Origin: Okapia johnstoni
Lineage: Eukaryota; Chordata; Mammalia; Artiodactyla; Giraffidae
Direction of reading: 5' to 3'
DNA length: 64,000 bases
Assembly: GCA_024291935.2 (NCBI GenBank)
Contig: CM044311.1
Span: forward strand, 15,723,001 to 15,787,000
A program made the position numbers and the translations under genes. Positions within the stretch are counted from its first letter, which is position 1. Every line of letters begins with the position of its first letter. Below, piece by piece: positions 21,813-32,163 of this stretch. Below the pieces are notes generated by a model. That model had not been told where the DNA came from and searched no databases. It saw only the letters and a list, made by a program, of their open reading frames with translations.

Positions 21813-23312
21813 GTCAAGTGGGCCTTAGGAAGCTCCACTACAAACAAAGCTAGTGGAGGTGATGGAATTCCAGTTGAGCTAGTTCAAATCATGAAAGATG
21901 ATGCTGTGAAAGTTCTACACTCAATATGCCAGCAAACTTGGAAAACTCAGCAGTGGCCACAGGACTGGAAAAGGTCAGTTTTCATTCCAATCCCAAAGAA
22001 AGGCAATGCCAAAGAATGCTCAATCTACCACACAATTGCACTCATCTCACAAGCAAGAAAAGTAATACTCAAAATTCTCCAAGCTTCAACAGTATGTGAA
22101 CCGTGAACTTCCAGATGTTCAAGCTGGTTTTAGAAAAGGCAGAGGAACCAGAGATCAAACTGCAAACATCTGCTGGATCATCAAGAAAGCAAGAGAGTTC
22201 CAGAAAAACATCTACTTCTGCTTTATTGACTATGCCAAAGCCTTTGACTGTGTGGATCACAATAAACTATGGAAAATTCTGAAAGAGATGGGAATACCAG
22301 ACCACCTGACCTGCTTCCTGAGAAATCTGTGTGTGGGTCAGGAAGCAACAGTTAGAACTGTACATGGAACAACAAACTGGTTCCAAATAGGAAAAGGAAT
22401 GTGTCAAGGCTGTATATTGTCCCCCTGCTTATTTAACTTATATGCAGAGTACATCGTGAGAAATGCTTGACTGGATGAAGCACAAGCTGGAATCAAGATT
22501 GCCAGGAGAAATATCAATAACCTCAGATATGCAGATGACACCACCCTTATGGAAGAAAGTAAAGAAGAACTAAAGAGCCTCTTGATGAAAGTGAAAGAGG
22601 AGAGTGAAAAAGCTGGCTTAAAACTCAACATTCAGAAAACTAAGATCATGGCATCTGGTCCCATTACTTCATAGCAAATAGATGGGGAAATAGTGGAAAC
22701 AGTGACACTATTTTTGGGGGCTCAAAATCACTGCAGATGGTGACTGCACCCATGAAATTAAAAAAACCCTTGCTTCTTGGAAGAAAAGCTATGACAAACC
22801 TAGACAGCATATTAAAAAGCAGAGACACTACTTTTCCAACAAATGTCCATCCAGTCAAAGCTATGGTTTTTCCAGTAGTCATGTATGGATGTGAGAGTTG
22901 GAGTATAAAGAAAGCTGAGCACCAAAGAATTGATGCTTTTGACCTGTGGTGTTTGAGAAGACTCTTGAGAGTCCCTTGGACTGCAAGGAGATCCAACCAG
23001 TCAATCCTGATGGAAATCAGTCCTGAATATTCATTGGAAGGACTGATGCTGAAGCCGAAACTCCAATACTTTGGCCACTTGATTCTCAGAACTGACTCAT
23101 TTGAAAAGACCCTGATGCTGGGAAAGATTGAAGACAGGAGGAGAAGAGGATGACAGAGGATGAGATGGTTGGATGGCATCACCGACTCTATGGACATGGG
23201 TTTGAGGAAGCCTGGGATTTGGTGATGGACAGGGAAGTCGTATGTGCTGCGATCCATGCGGTTGCACAGAGTTGGACACGACTGAGCAACCGAACCGAAC
23301 TGAACTGAAAAG
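21813..23312 (+). mobile_element. BovB LINE with reverse-transcriptase domain
   Basis: Sense, 5'-truncated BovB of about 1.5 kb. Open pieces 21891-22106 and 22096-22470 together cover RT motifs (PIPKKGNA, FRKGRGT, FIDYAKAFD, CQGCILSPC). A frameshift lies near 22083 and a stop near 22468, but the YADD codons (22528-22539) are intact. The C-terminal part (22737-23153) is also partly open. Typical 3' end at 23290-23312. Inactive. Confidence 0.95.
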
Positions 23313-23420
23313 AAAGGAATAATCAACAAAAGGGATAAAGGAAAGAGAAATAAAGGAAGGCAATATGATGAAGTGAAAGAGATTGAAATGTAGTATTTTG
23401 TGGAAAGTAATATCTGCAAG

Positions 23421-23614
23421 CTGCTGCTTAGTTGTGTCCGTGTGACCCTATGGACTGCAGCCTGCCAGGCTCCTCTCTCCATGGGATTCTCTACACAAGA
23501 GTACTAGAGTGGGTTGCCTTGCCCTCCTCCAGGGGATCTTCCTGACCCAGGGATTAAACCCAGGTCTCTTGCCTTGCAGGCAATTTCCTTACCTCTGAGC
23601 CACCAGGGAATCCC
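23421..23614 (-). mobile_element. Bov-tA SINE
   Basis: Antisense copy, slightly shortened in the tail, head ttacctctgagccaccaggg. The flanking duplication (ggaaagtaatat / agaaagtagcat) is imperfect. Confidence 0.87.
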
Positions 23615-23814
23615 AGAAAGTAGCATGTGAAGACCCTACATCAAGGATGCAGATTACTTCATTAAAAACAGCATTGTCATATTAAGTTCTTTTATGAAAA
23701 AAAGGGCATTCCAGGCTGTTGAATTATGAGAGGTACAAATGATTTTAACTCTTAAGGGTGTAGGTTGGATGAAAAACCATCTCTTCCTAGCTCTGTGATC
23801 TTAACTTCCATCAA

Positions 23815-24087
23815 TGAAAAATTAATCAGTCAATCTAAAAAGAATCAGAATATTTTATTTGAACCAAGTTTGAAGATTATAACATGGAAGATCATCTCAG
23901 AATGCTCTGAGAACTATTCCACCTGTTAGAAGTCAAGACAGTTTATATAGGTTGGTTTCGATACAGAGGGATGTACATTAAGTGACCTATTATTGACAGT
24001 TTATGTAATCCAGATTTAAGTGTCATCGTGGTGGGTCATCTGACTCTTTACAAGATCGAGAGGAATGTTATCATTTAAGAAATTGTC
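23815..24087. repeat. Possible old LTR-like repeat, unclassified
   Basis: The text tttatttgaaccaagtttga, then aatgctctgagaactattcc, has the feel of a reversed endogenous-retrovirus LTR, but I cannot name the family or find TG..CA ends. No viral gene is present. Confidence 0.3.
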
Positions 24088-24100
24088 TTGTTGGTGCTGG

Positions 24101-24338
24101 GCTTCCCAGTTGGTTCTACTGGTAAAGAACCTGCCTGCCAATGCAAGAGATGTAAGAGACACAGGTTCGATCCCTGGGTCAGGAAGATGCCCCAGAGGAG
24201 GGCATCTGGAACCCACTGGAACCCACTCCAGTATTCTTGCCTAGAGAAGTCCATGGACAGAGGAGCCTAGTGGGCTATGGTCTATAGAGTTGCAAAGAGT
24301 TGGACAAGACTGAAGCAACTTAGCATGCACGCATGCAT
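24101..24338 (+). mobile_element. Bov-tA SINE
   Basis: Sense copy with a small internal duplication (ggaacccact twice). TSD ttgttgRtgct at about 24088-24100 and 24339-24352. Confidence 0.9.
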
Positions 24339-24438
24339 TTGTTGATGCTAGGAGAACGTTGTTGTTTATGGTTGAGCAGCCATTCCTGCTGATGAAGGAG
24401 GTTTGATCCATGCATAATGCAAACACACAAGGCACAGT

Positions 24439-24465
24439 GGGTGGGGGGAGGGGGAGGCCAAGGGG
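24439..24465 (+). other. Potential G-quadruplex tract
   Basis: Four G-runs of 3, 6, 5 and 4 with loops of 1, 1 and 7 bases fit the usual G3+N1-7 rule. It lies in sequence not assigned to a repeat. Confidence 0.5.
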
Positions 24466-24572
24466 CAGAGAAGAATTTTTATATTTAAATTTTTCTTGTC
24501 TTGCCATAGATAGGAATTTTATTTCACACTTTTTTGTCATTTCCTCGTCTGTGAAATGAGTGTCATAATAGT

Positions 24573-24783
24573 GCATGTATGAAGTCTCTTCGGTTGTGTC
24601 CAACTCTTTGTGACCCTGTGGACTATAGCCCAGTGGGCTCCTCTGTCCATGGGATTCTCCAGACAGAACACTGGAGTGGATTGCCATGCCCTCCTCCAGG
24701 GTATCTTCCCAATCTAGGGATCGAACCCATGTCTCTTGCATTGACAAGCGGGTTCTTTACCACTAGTGCCACCTGGGAAGCCC
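24573..24783 (-). mobile_element. Bov-tA SINE
   Basis: Full antisense copy with short TSD taatagt (24566-24572 and 24784-24790) that lies in the MIR. Confidence 0.88.
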
Positions 24784-24874
24784 TAATAGTAGCCACCTAA
24801 TATGGTGGTTCTATGGATTAATAAAAGATTCATACTAAAATTCTGTAAAGTCTTAAGTACTCAGTAAGTGTTAC

Positions 24875-25030
24875 CTACAGAGGATGAGATGGTTGGATGG
24901 CATCACCGACTCGATGGACATGGGTTTGGGTAAACTCCGGGAGTTGGTGATGGACAGGGAGGCCTGGTGTGCTGCAATTCATGGGGTCCCAAAGAGTCAG
25001 ACACTACTGAGTGACGGAACTGACTCACTG
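24875..25030 (+). mobile_element. BovB LINE 3' tail
   Basis: Last 150 bases of BovB in sense (gatgagatggttggatggca, then gagtcagacac), inserted in the MIR. Confidence 0.88.
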
Positions 25031-25075
25031 ACTGACTTTCAATATTATTATTATCATTATAAAGATTATTATTGG

Positions 25076-25525
25076 CATTTTTTAGGTTGGTAATAGAGAA
25101 TTCTAAGCCTCATATTTTTATTTAGTCCTAAATAGAAATTATAACTCAAACTAGCAGCTTTGTGTCAATTAGTTTAATGAAGAGCTAGTTGTGTAAAATT
25201 TAAGTTATATCTATCTGTATCTAGTTTCTTTTTATAATAAAATTGAATTTTCTTTTTCAAGTCTGTTTGCTAAGATTGGGGAAAATGTAATAGGAAGAAG
25301 TTTCCTTTAACTGTTTTAAGGACCAATGATTTCTAACTTTGAGAGCTTATGACTTTAAATATGGCTGTAAAATTTAACCTTATCATCATAGTTTGTTATG
25401 TGAAATTGTATTGGTGTATTATATATTTTGTTAACATAAATCTTATTTATTAGAATATGTTTGTTATAGGGATTACATTAATACCAAAACTTGTAATGTA
25501 CATGCCAGCATGATAACCTTTAGCA
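25076..25525. other. No recognised feature
   Basis: AT-rich, apparently unique sequence. Confidence 0.45.
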
Positions 25526-25658
25526 TGGGTGGTGGTGGTGGTTTAGTCACTAAGTTGTGTCCAACTCTTGCAATCCCATGCACTGTAGCCTGCCAGGCTC
25601 CTCTGTCCATGGGATTCTCCAGGCAAGAGTACTGGAATGGGTTGCCATTTCCTTCTCC
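25526..25658 (-). mobile_element. Bov-A / Bov-tA tail unit with (GGT)n
   Basis: A short GGT microsatellite (25526-25541) leads into an antisense A-unit. The flanks cctttagc / cccttagc suggest a short imperfect TSD. Confidence 0.82.
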
Positions 25659-25659
25659 A

Positions 25660-26465
25660 ACCCTTAGCTTACTATCCATCATTTTTCACTTCAATCTGTG
25701 ATTTCATTAGAATATCAGTGACCTTTGACTCTATAGGCATATTTGTGATAAACTTAATTATTCTAACAGACTTAATTGCCAAAATACACGCAAGATGTTG
25801 TCTGTCACTAGAAATACAGCATTCTAGAAATAACATTATGTCTTTAGGAGATGTTTTCTAAGGAAGAAAAATGTGTAAAAATTCTTCATGCCATCAGAAT
25901 TTATTATTATTCCCACTATTATTGTGGAGTGGGAAGTTGTTATTCCTATTTTGCGAAAGAGGACAGGGGTTACAAGAGTACATGTGGCTTCATGAAGGTC
26001 AATAGCTACTCTCTGGTTTGACCAAGAACACAATCTGAATCATCTATTACAAACTCTCTTTCCATTCTATGCTGTTACTATCCAAATGAAATACATGACA
26101 CAAAAAAGACTAATAAGTCCTAAGTTAAATGAAAATTTTTTAAATAGTTTCTGGATATGAGAGCTGCTTAGAAACTATTAAAAATTATTTTTCCCTATTG
26201 GATGGAATGCTAATAAGCTATTTTGGCTGGATTGTGAAAATTCATTAAAGTCTCTATGTGAACAGCCATAAAAGTGTACTACCTGTTAAAAGTTGCCTAT
26301 TTCCTTATGTTGCCCACTATTTTCAGCTACAGGCTTTGACATTTGAACAGAATTAAAGACCAACTCATTTTAAGTCACCAATTCCTTGAAGTTGAACTAT
26401 CATTCCCCAAGGATTTCCCTGGGCCAATTCTTAGCCAAAGTAATTCTTTAACAAAAAGTAATAGT
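25660..26465. other. Unrecognised, apparently unique stretch
   Basis: About 0.8 kb of AT-rich sequence with no recognised gene or repeat. Confidence 0.45.
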
Positions 26466-26478
26466 TGTGAATAGGTAT

Positions 26479-26930
26479 GCGTGTGTGCAGTGCTAAGTCA
26501 CTTCAGTTGTGTCCAACTCTGTGCAACCCTATGGACTGTATCCCTCCAGGCTCCTATGTCCATGGGATTCTCAAGGCAAGAACACTGGAGTGGGTTGCCA
26601 TGCCCTCCTGTAGGGGATCTTCTAGACCCAGGGATAGAACTTATGCCTCTTATGACTCCTGCATTAGCAGGCAGTTTCATTTTTTTTTTTAAGTTATTTT
26701 ATTTTATTATTATTATTTTTAATAAATTTATTTATTTTAGTTGGGGGCTAATTACTTTACAATATTGTAGTGGTTTTTGCCATATCCGGAACCCCCCTCC
26801 CACCTCCCTCCCCATCCCATCCCTCTGGGTCATCCCATTGCCCCAGCCCTGAGCATTTGTCTCATGCATCAAACATGGAATGGTGTTCTGAGCAGGCAGT
26901 TTCTTTACTACTGTCTCTACCTGGGAAGTC
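26479..26930 (-). mobile_element. Bov-tA SINE interrupted by L1
   Basis: Antisense Bov-tA from 26479 to 26678, resuming at 26891-26930 (ttctttactactgtctctac). Perfect 13-bp TSD tgtgaataggtat at 26466-26478 and 26931-26943. Confidence 0.93.
26679..26890 (-). mobile_element. Short L1 insertion, cattle type
   Basis: Antisense, extremely 5'-truncated L1 3' end: T/AT-rich tail, agttgggggctaattacttt, then the C-rich block. Perfect TSD agcaggcagtttc (26666-26678 and 26891-26903). About 35-40 bases are missing relative to the sister copy at 50197-50413, just after tttttgccata. Confidence 0.93.
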
Positions 26931-26943
26931 TGTGAATAGGTAT

Positions 26944-27243
26944 AATAGCTCAATAAGTCATATGAAATAGATGGAGCTGCCAGTCTTCAACAGATAAACA
27001 GAATAAATGAATGGTTTATATGTAAAAGAATAAATGAATAACAAATAGTATACTCACACTTTCATCTGCTGGAAACAATCACTTTGGTGTTTTAGGGTAA
27101 TTCCAATTATTGAAATAATTAAGGGAATATGGAGAAATCTAGAGACTAAAATACTGAACGACCAATAATTGTCTTAATGTCTATTCTTCATGTGACGATT
27201 TCACAGATTCTGTGGGAGATAAAAACAAGTGTAAGACAAAGCT
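26944..27243. other. No recognised feature
   Basis: AT-rich single-copy-looking sequence. Confidence 0.45.
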
Positions 27244-27255
27244 ACTGTTTCCAAA

Positions 27256-28162
27256 ATGGAAAGGAGTACGTCAAGGCTGTATATTGTCACCCTGCTTATT
27301 TAGCTTATATGAAGAGTACATCATGTGAAATGCCAGACTGGATGAAGCACAAGCTGGAATCAAGATTGCCGGGAGAGATATCAATAACCTCAGATATGCA
27401 GATGACACCACCCTTATGGCAGAAAGCGAAGAGGAACTAAAGAGCCTCTTGATGAAAGTGAAAGTGGAGAGTGAAAAAGCTGGTTTAAAACTCAACATTA
27501 AAAAGCTAAAATCAAAGCATCTGGTCCTATCACTTCATGGGAAATAGATGGGGAAACAGTGGAAACAGTGGAAACTTTATTTTTCGGGGCTCCAAAATCA
27601 GTGCAGATGGTGACTGCAGCCATGAAATTAAAAGATGTTGTTCCTTGGAAGAAAAGCTGTGACCATCCTAGACAGCATATTAAAAAGCAGAGTCATTACT
27701 TTGCCAACAAAGGTCCCCCTAGTCAAAACTATGGTTTTTCCAGTAGTCATGTATGGATGTGAGAGCTGGACTATAAAGAAGGCTGAGCGCCCAAAAACTG
27801 ATGCTTTTAAACTGTGGTGTTGGAGAAGACTCTTGAGAGTCCCTTGGACTGCAAGGAGATCAAACCAGTCAATCCTAAAGGAAATCAGTCCTGATTATTC
27901 ATTGGAAGGACTGATGCTGAAGCCGAAACTCCAATACTTTGGCCACCTGATGTGAAGAACTGACTCATTAGAAAAGACCCTGGTGCTGGGAAAGATTGAA
28001 GGCAGGAGGAGAAGGGGACGACAGAGGATGAGATGGTTGGATGGCATCACCAACTTGATGGACATGAGTTTGAGCAAGCCTGAGAATTGGTGATGGACAG
28101 GCAAGCCTGGAGTGCTGCAGTCCATGGGGTCAGAGTTGGACACGACTGAGCGACTGAACTGA
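27256..28162 (+). mobile_element. BovB LINE, 5'-truncated
   Basis: 907-bp sense copy starting in RT motif B, keeping the YADD box (near 27394) and the C-terminal region, with frame breaks throughout (open pieces 27559-27762 and 27635-27955). Perfect 12-bp TSD actgtttccaaa at 27244-27255 and 28163-28174. Confidence 0.95.
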
Positions 28163-28174
28163 ACTGTTTCCAAA

Positions 28175-28490
28175 GATGTCACAATTTGATTTGAAAGCAA
28201 TATTTGATACAGAAATAATAGAACTTTAGAGCTTGAATCACATGCTGCAAGTTCTATAACTGAAAGACATCTTACAGATCACCTACCCAGTCTTCATGGT
28301 TCAAAGAGTAATGTAGTGAGAACTTAAAATTGTTTGGCTCCTTATAATTGTAACTGACATGATAGGCTCACCCATTTTATATTTTTATTTTTTCCCTTGA
28401 TACTGAATCCTGTGGTGTCAGTTGACCATATGAATTGAATTGCAAGTTCAATTAATAACTCATTGACTTATGAATAAGAATTGAGTTTTT
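28175..28490. other. No recognised feature
   Basis: AT-rich, apparently unique sequence. Confidence 0.45.
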
Positions 28491-28800
28491 CACTCATATA
28501 TTGAAATTCAGACTCACAAGGTAAAAGTATCAGGAGGTTCAGCCTTTGGGAAGTGATTAACTCATGATGGCAGAGTCCTCACAAGGACATGAGGTCCCTT
28601 ATAAAAGATCATTTAACCTGAAGGTCATGGATTTCTTGAGATACGGTGGCCATCTGAATGTACCAGAGGCATTTTCTTCTATAGAAAGAGTGTCTATCTT
28701 TGTTCAATTTCTCACCAATGTCTGTTATCCTCCAGAAGTTAAGAACCAATTATTTCCCTAAAGCCTGGTAACACAACAGAATAAAATGGAATGTTAGTAG
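28491..28800 (+). repeat. Old MaLR-type LTR fragment
   Basis: Sense text ggttcagcctttgggaagtg, then actcatgatggcagagtcct and cccttataaaagatc, follows the order of MLT1 LTRs at high divergence. Confidence 0.5.
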
Positions 28801-28934
28801 GCCTTGTTTCAAAAGATAAAACTCAAACAGTTCATTTATTAATACATTAAAAACAAACATTGAACAAAAAGATAGATAGCAAGAGGGTTTTGGGGGACAT
28901 GGTGATATGAATCTGGTTCCTTTTCTTCCCGCAG

Positions 28935-29190
28935 GGAGACCCTATGGAGGATGAGAGCCTGAAGTTTCTACAATCAGGTCTAGGAGACCTGAGGATGCTT
29001 CTTATTCCAATACTGATGAGAGTCCATCCGTTCAGAATTCTCCACGTGGTGACTGGGGTGCCAGTGAGCTGCTAAAGATAAAGAACAACAAATCTAAGGG
29101 CCTCAAGAGTGAGAGGGAAAAAAAATATCAGGTAGAAAACCTAGAGCACAAATTCAGTGGTAAAGAATTGTTAGAAGAGCAGAAGAATGA
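28935..29190 (+). other. Unrecognised exon-like / coding-like stretch
   Basis: A strong acceptor-like sequence (ttccttttcttcccgcag) ends at 28934. Reading from the following G gives 45 open codons to TAA at about 29070. An overlapping frame is open for about 78 codons to TGA at about 29190, is rich in K, E, S and N, and its second half has a coiled-coil flavour (EREKKYQVENLEHKF). An A-run follows, and AATAAA occurs at 29273-29278. I recognise no protein family. It could be a decayed pseudogene, a terminal exon of a noncoding RNA, or chance. Confidence 0.25.
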
Positions 29191-29298
29191 CTGAGCTAAA
29201 AAAAGAAAAAAAAAAAAAGAACTGTGCTTAAGAGCAGCAGATAAAATGCTTCTTTGACAATATGATTTCTGAAATAAACAGCTCAGTAGATGAATTGA

Positions 29299-29565
29299 GA
29301 AGGCAATGGCAACCCACTCCAGTACTCTTGCCTGGAAAATCCCATGGACAGAGGAGCCTGGTAGGCTGCAATCCATGGGGTTGCTGAGTAGGACACAACT
29401 GAGCAACTTCACTTTCACTTTTCACTTTCATGCATTGGAGGAAGAAATGGCAACCCACTCCAGTGTTCATGCCTGGAGAATCTCAGGGACAGGGGAGCCT
29501 GGTGGGCTGCCATCTATGGGGTTGTACAGAGTCGGACAAGACTGAAGTGACTTAGCAGCAGCAGC
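29299..29565 (+). mobile_element. Bov-A2 SINE dimer
   Basis: Sense dimer ending in (AGC)4 with TSD agatgaattga (29288-29298 and 29566-29576). Its second unit was later copied twice as part of the 252-bp tandem array. Confidence 0.92.
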
Positions 29566-30147
29566 AGATGAATTGAAGGTAAGGATGGTTGTTGTGGATG
29601 TTTGAATTGATCAGCTGATGATCAGCTGAAAGGACTATTTCAAGACACGACTGAGCAACTTCACTTTCACTTTTCACTTTCATGCATTGGAGGAAGAAAT
29701 GGCAACCCACTCCAGTGTTCATGCCTGGAGAATCTCAGGGACAGGGGAGCCTGGTGGGCTGCCATCTATGGGGTTGTACAGAGTCGGACAAGACTGAAGT
29801 GACTTAGCAGCAGCAGCAGATGAATTGAAGGTAAGGATGGTTGTTGTGGATGTTTGAATTGATCAGCTGATGATCAGCTGAAAGGACTATTTCAAGACAC
29901 GACTGAGCAACTTCACTTTCACTTTTCACTTTCATGCATTGGAGGAAGAAATGGCAACCCACTCCAGTGTTCATGCCTGGAGAATCTCAGGGACAGGGGA
30001 GCCTGGTGGGCTGCCATCTATGGGGTTGTACAGAGTCAGACACGACTGAAGTGACTTAGCAGCAGCAGCAGATGAATTGAAGGTAAGGATGGTTGTTGTG
30101 GATGTTTGAATTGATCAGCTGATGATCAGCTGAAAGGACTATTTCAA
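29392..30147 (+). repeat. 252-bp tandem triplication
   Basis: Three head-to-tail copies (29392-29643, 29644-29895, 29896-30147), each holding the second Bov-A2 unit, its (AGC)4 tail and about 70 bases of flank. Copies differ at only a few positions (for example cggacaag in copies 1 and 2 versus cagacacg in copy 3). The outer breakpoints share acacaactg (29393 and 30149), so microhomology-mediated or unequal-exchange duplication is likely. Each unit contains two overlapping TGATCAGCTGA motifs. Confidence 0.97.
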
Positions 30148-30655
30148 AACACAACTGGAAACCCTAATTGAAAATGTAGGCAATTTGAATATATAATTTG
30201 AGGATCACTATTGTGGAAACAATCAGCATTTCTAAAGGGAAAAAAAGAACAGAAGATAAACATAATTGAACAAATACTAATGAAACATTAATCTGAAGTA
30301 AATGAAGTCCCAAGACTGTGGGTTTTAAGGGCTGCCCAGATTACAGGCTTTCCTGATAAGAAAAGGCCCAAATACTGATAGACACACATATTGATCAAGT
30401 TCTCAAACTTTAATAATGAAGAGAATGTGATAAAGCTCTAGGCAGGAGGAACAAACAACCAAAGCAAATATCCAAGAAACATTGGACAATGACATGCATT
30501 TATTTTTCAAAGTGATTCACTGAAAACTGATAGTGGAGTTGCAACAATCAAAGAAGAGCTGCAGCCCAGAGTATTCACAAGTAAGAGATCAAAGGCCTGT
30601 TAGCGTGAAAGATACGAGAGCAAGAGGTATCAGCCATGTACCTCTTTATCAAAAG
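30148..30655. other. No recognised feature
   Basis: A-rich sequence that may continue the same unknown host sequence as 28935-29290. Short frames show no known domain. Confidence 0.4.
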
Positions 30656-30725
30656 TTGTGGCTGTTGTTCAGTCGCTCAGTCATGGACTGCAGCACGCCA
30701 GGCTTCCCTGTCCTTCACCATCAGT
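30656..30725 (-). mobile_element. BovB 3' end fragment
   Basis: Antisense piece tcagtcgctcagtcatgg then ctgcagcacgccaggcttcc. About 26 bases of the usual tail are deleted between two catg motifs. Confidence 0.8.
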
Positions 30726-30818
30726 ACTTGTGAAAATACTCTAACTGAACAACAAATGAACCACAACAGAAATCTTAAGATGGAGAAAATAAGGTAATAG
30801 TGGTGAGCAGAAGTAAAT

Positions 30819-30857
30819 GTCTTTCTCCCTCCTTCCCTCCCTTTCTTCCTTCTTGTT
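30819..30857. repeat. Polypyrimidine tract
   Basis: CT-rich run ctttctccctccttccctcc and onward, probably a decayed simple repeat. Confidence 0.8.
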
Positions 30858-30865
30858 TACCCCTC

Positions 30866-30896
30866 AAGTTCAGTTCAGTGGCTCTGAACTGAAGTT
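30866..30896. other. Small inverted repeat of (ttcag) motif
   Basis: caagttcagttcag faces ctgaactgaagtt across a five-base loop. The arms resemble the BovB 3' terminal repeat in both orientations. Confidence 0.5.
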
Positions 30897-30939
30897 ATAT
30901 ATAAAGTTCAGTCTTTTTGTGAAAAGGACGTTTAGCTGA

Positions 30940-32163
30940 GTAAAGTTTCACGTAGAGAATACAGTATTGTTAACTATGGACACAACGATGTACAGATTTC
31001 TAGGGTTTATCCGTCTTGCATAACTGGCATAACTTTGTATTCTTTGACCAGCACCTTTTTGTTCCCCTGCCCCCTCACCGAGCACCTAGTAACTACCCTC
31101 TGCACTCAGCCTTTGTGAGTTTGGCTGTTTGAAATTCCACATATTAGTGGGATCATGTGGTATTTGCTTTTCTCTTTCTGGCTGATTTCACCTCACATAA
31201 CATCCTCCAGGTTCATCACAGTGTTGCATACAATAGGATTTCCTTCCTTTTTTTAGGTGAAAAAACATTCCATTGGATGGACATACATTTCTTTATCTAT
31301 TCCTCTGTTGATGGACACACAAGTTGTTTCCATGTCTTGGCATTTGTGAATAATGCTGCAGTGAACATGGAACTACAGATATACCTGGTTTCAATTCCTT
31401 TGGATGTGTGCCCAGACATGAAGTTGCTGGAGTAAATCTATCCTATTTTTAACTTTTTGAGGAACTGCCATAATATTTTTTCACAGCGGCTACACTAATT
31501 TAAATTCCCACCAACAGCATATAAAATCTTCCTTCTCTCCATATCCTCACCAATAGTTGTTATCATTTGCTTTGTTGATAATAGCCGTCCTAAAAAGTGT
31601 GAAGTGGTGTCTCGTAGCGGCTTGATTTTTATATTTTTGATGATCAGTGATGTCGAGAACATTTTCATATACCCAAGGACCATTGGTATGTTTTCCTTGG
31701 GGAAATGTCTATTCAGGTCCTTTGTTTATGTTTAAATTGGATTTTTTTTTGAAGATTTTGTTTTGTTTTTTGCTATTTTGTGCTTTGAATTCCTTATGTT
31801 ATACATTTTGGATATTAACCTCTATCTGTGTGGTTTACAAATATTTCCTTCTATCTATAGATTGCCTTTTCACTTTGTGGATTATTTCCTAAGGGTTTCC
31901 CAGGTGGCACTATTGGTAAAGAAATTGTCTGACAATGCAGAAGATGTAAGAGAGGTGAGTTCAGTCCATGGTTTGGGAAGTTCCCCTGGAGGAGGGCATG
32001 GCAACCCTCTCCAGCATTCTTGCCTGGAGAATCCCATGGACACAGGAGCCTGGCAGGCCACAGTCCACGGGGTGGCAAAGAGTTGGACATGACTGAAGCA
32101 ACTTAGCGTCGACTGCCTTTTCACTTTGTGGATTATTTCCTTTACTGTGTAGAAGGTTTTTGG
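30940..32163 (-). mobile_element. L1 fragment (old), ORF2 end plus 3' UTR
   Basis: Antisense L1: 3' UTR text (acagtattgttaactatgga) runs into the C-terminal ORF2 region (tctattcctctgttgatgga; ggcatttgtgaataatgctg; ctccatatcctcaccaatag). No long frame survives. Interrupted by one SINE at 31891. Confidence 0.85.
31891..32113 (+). mobile_element. Bov-tA SINE with a long TSD
   Basis: Sense Bov-tA in the L1. The flanking duplication is 28 bp and exact (31863-31890 and 32114-32141), longer than the usual 7-20 bp. Confidence 0.95.

Larger units (their letters stand above)
24528..25075 (+). repeat. MIR SINE in three pieces
   Basis: Sense MIR: 24528-24572 (cattgtcatttcctcgtctg-like block), 24784-24874 (cttaagtactcagtaagtgt) and 25031-25075 (an ATT-rich 3' end). 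The gaps are a Bov-tA and a BovB tail. Confidence 0.6.

Noticed and set aside
22664..23482. 272-codon minus-strand frame, the longest in the window
   Set aside because: Reverse-strand shadow of the BovB C-terminal region and a SINE; no independent domain.
29392..30147. Three evenly spaced repeats as a CRISPR array
   Set aside because: Units are 252 bp with no short repeat plus unique spacers, and the host is a mammal.
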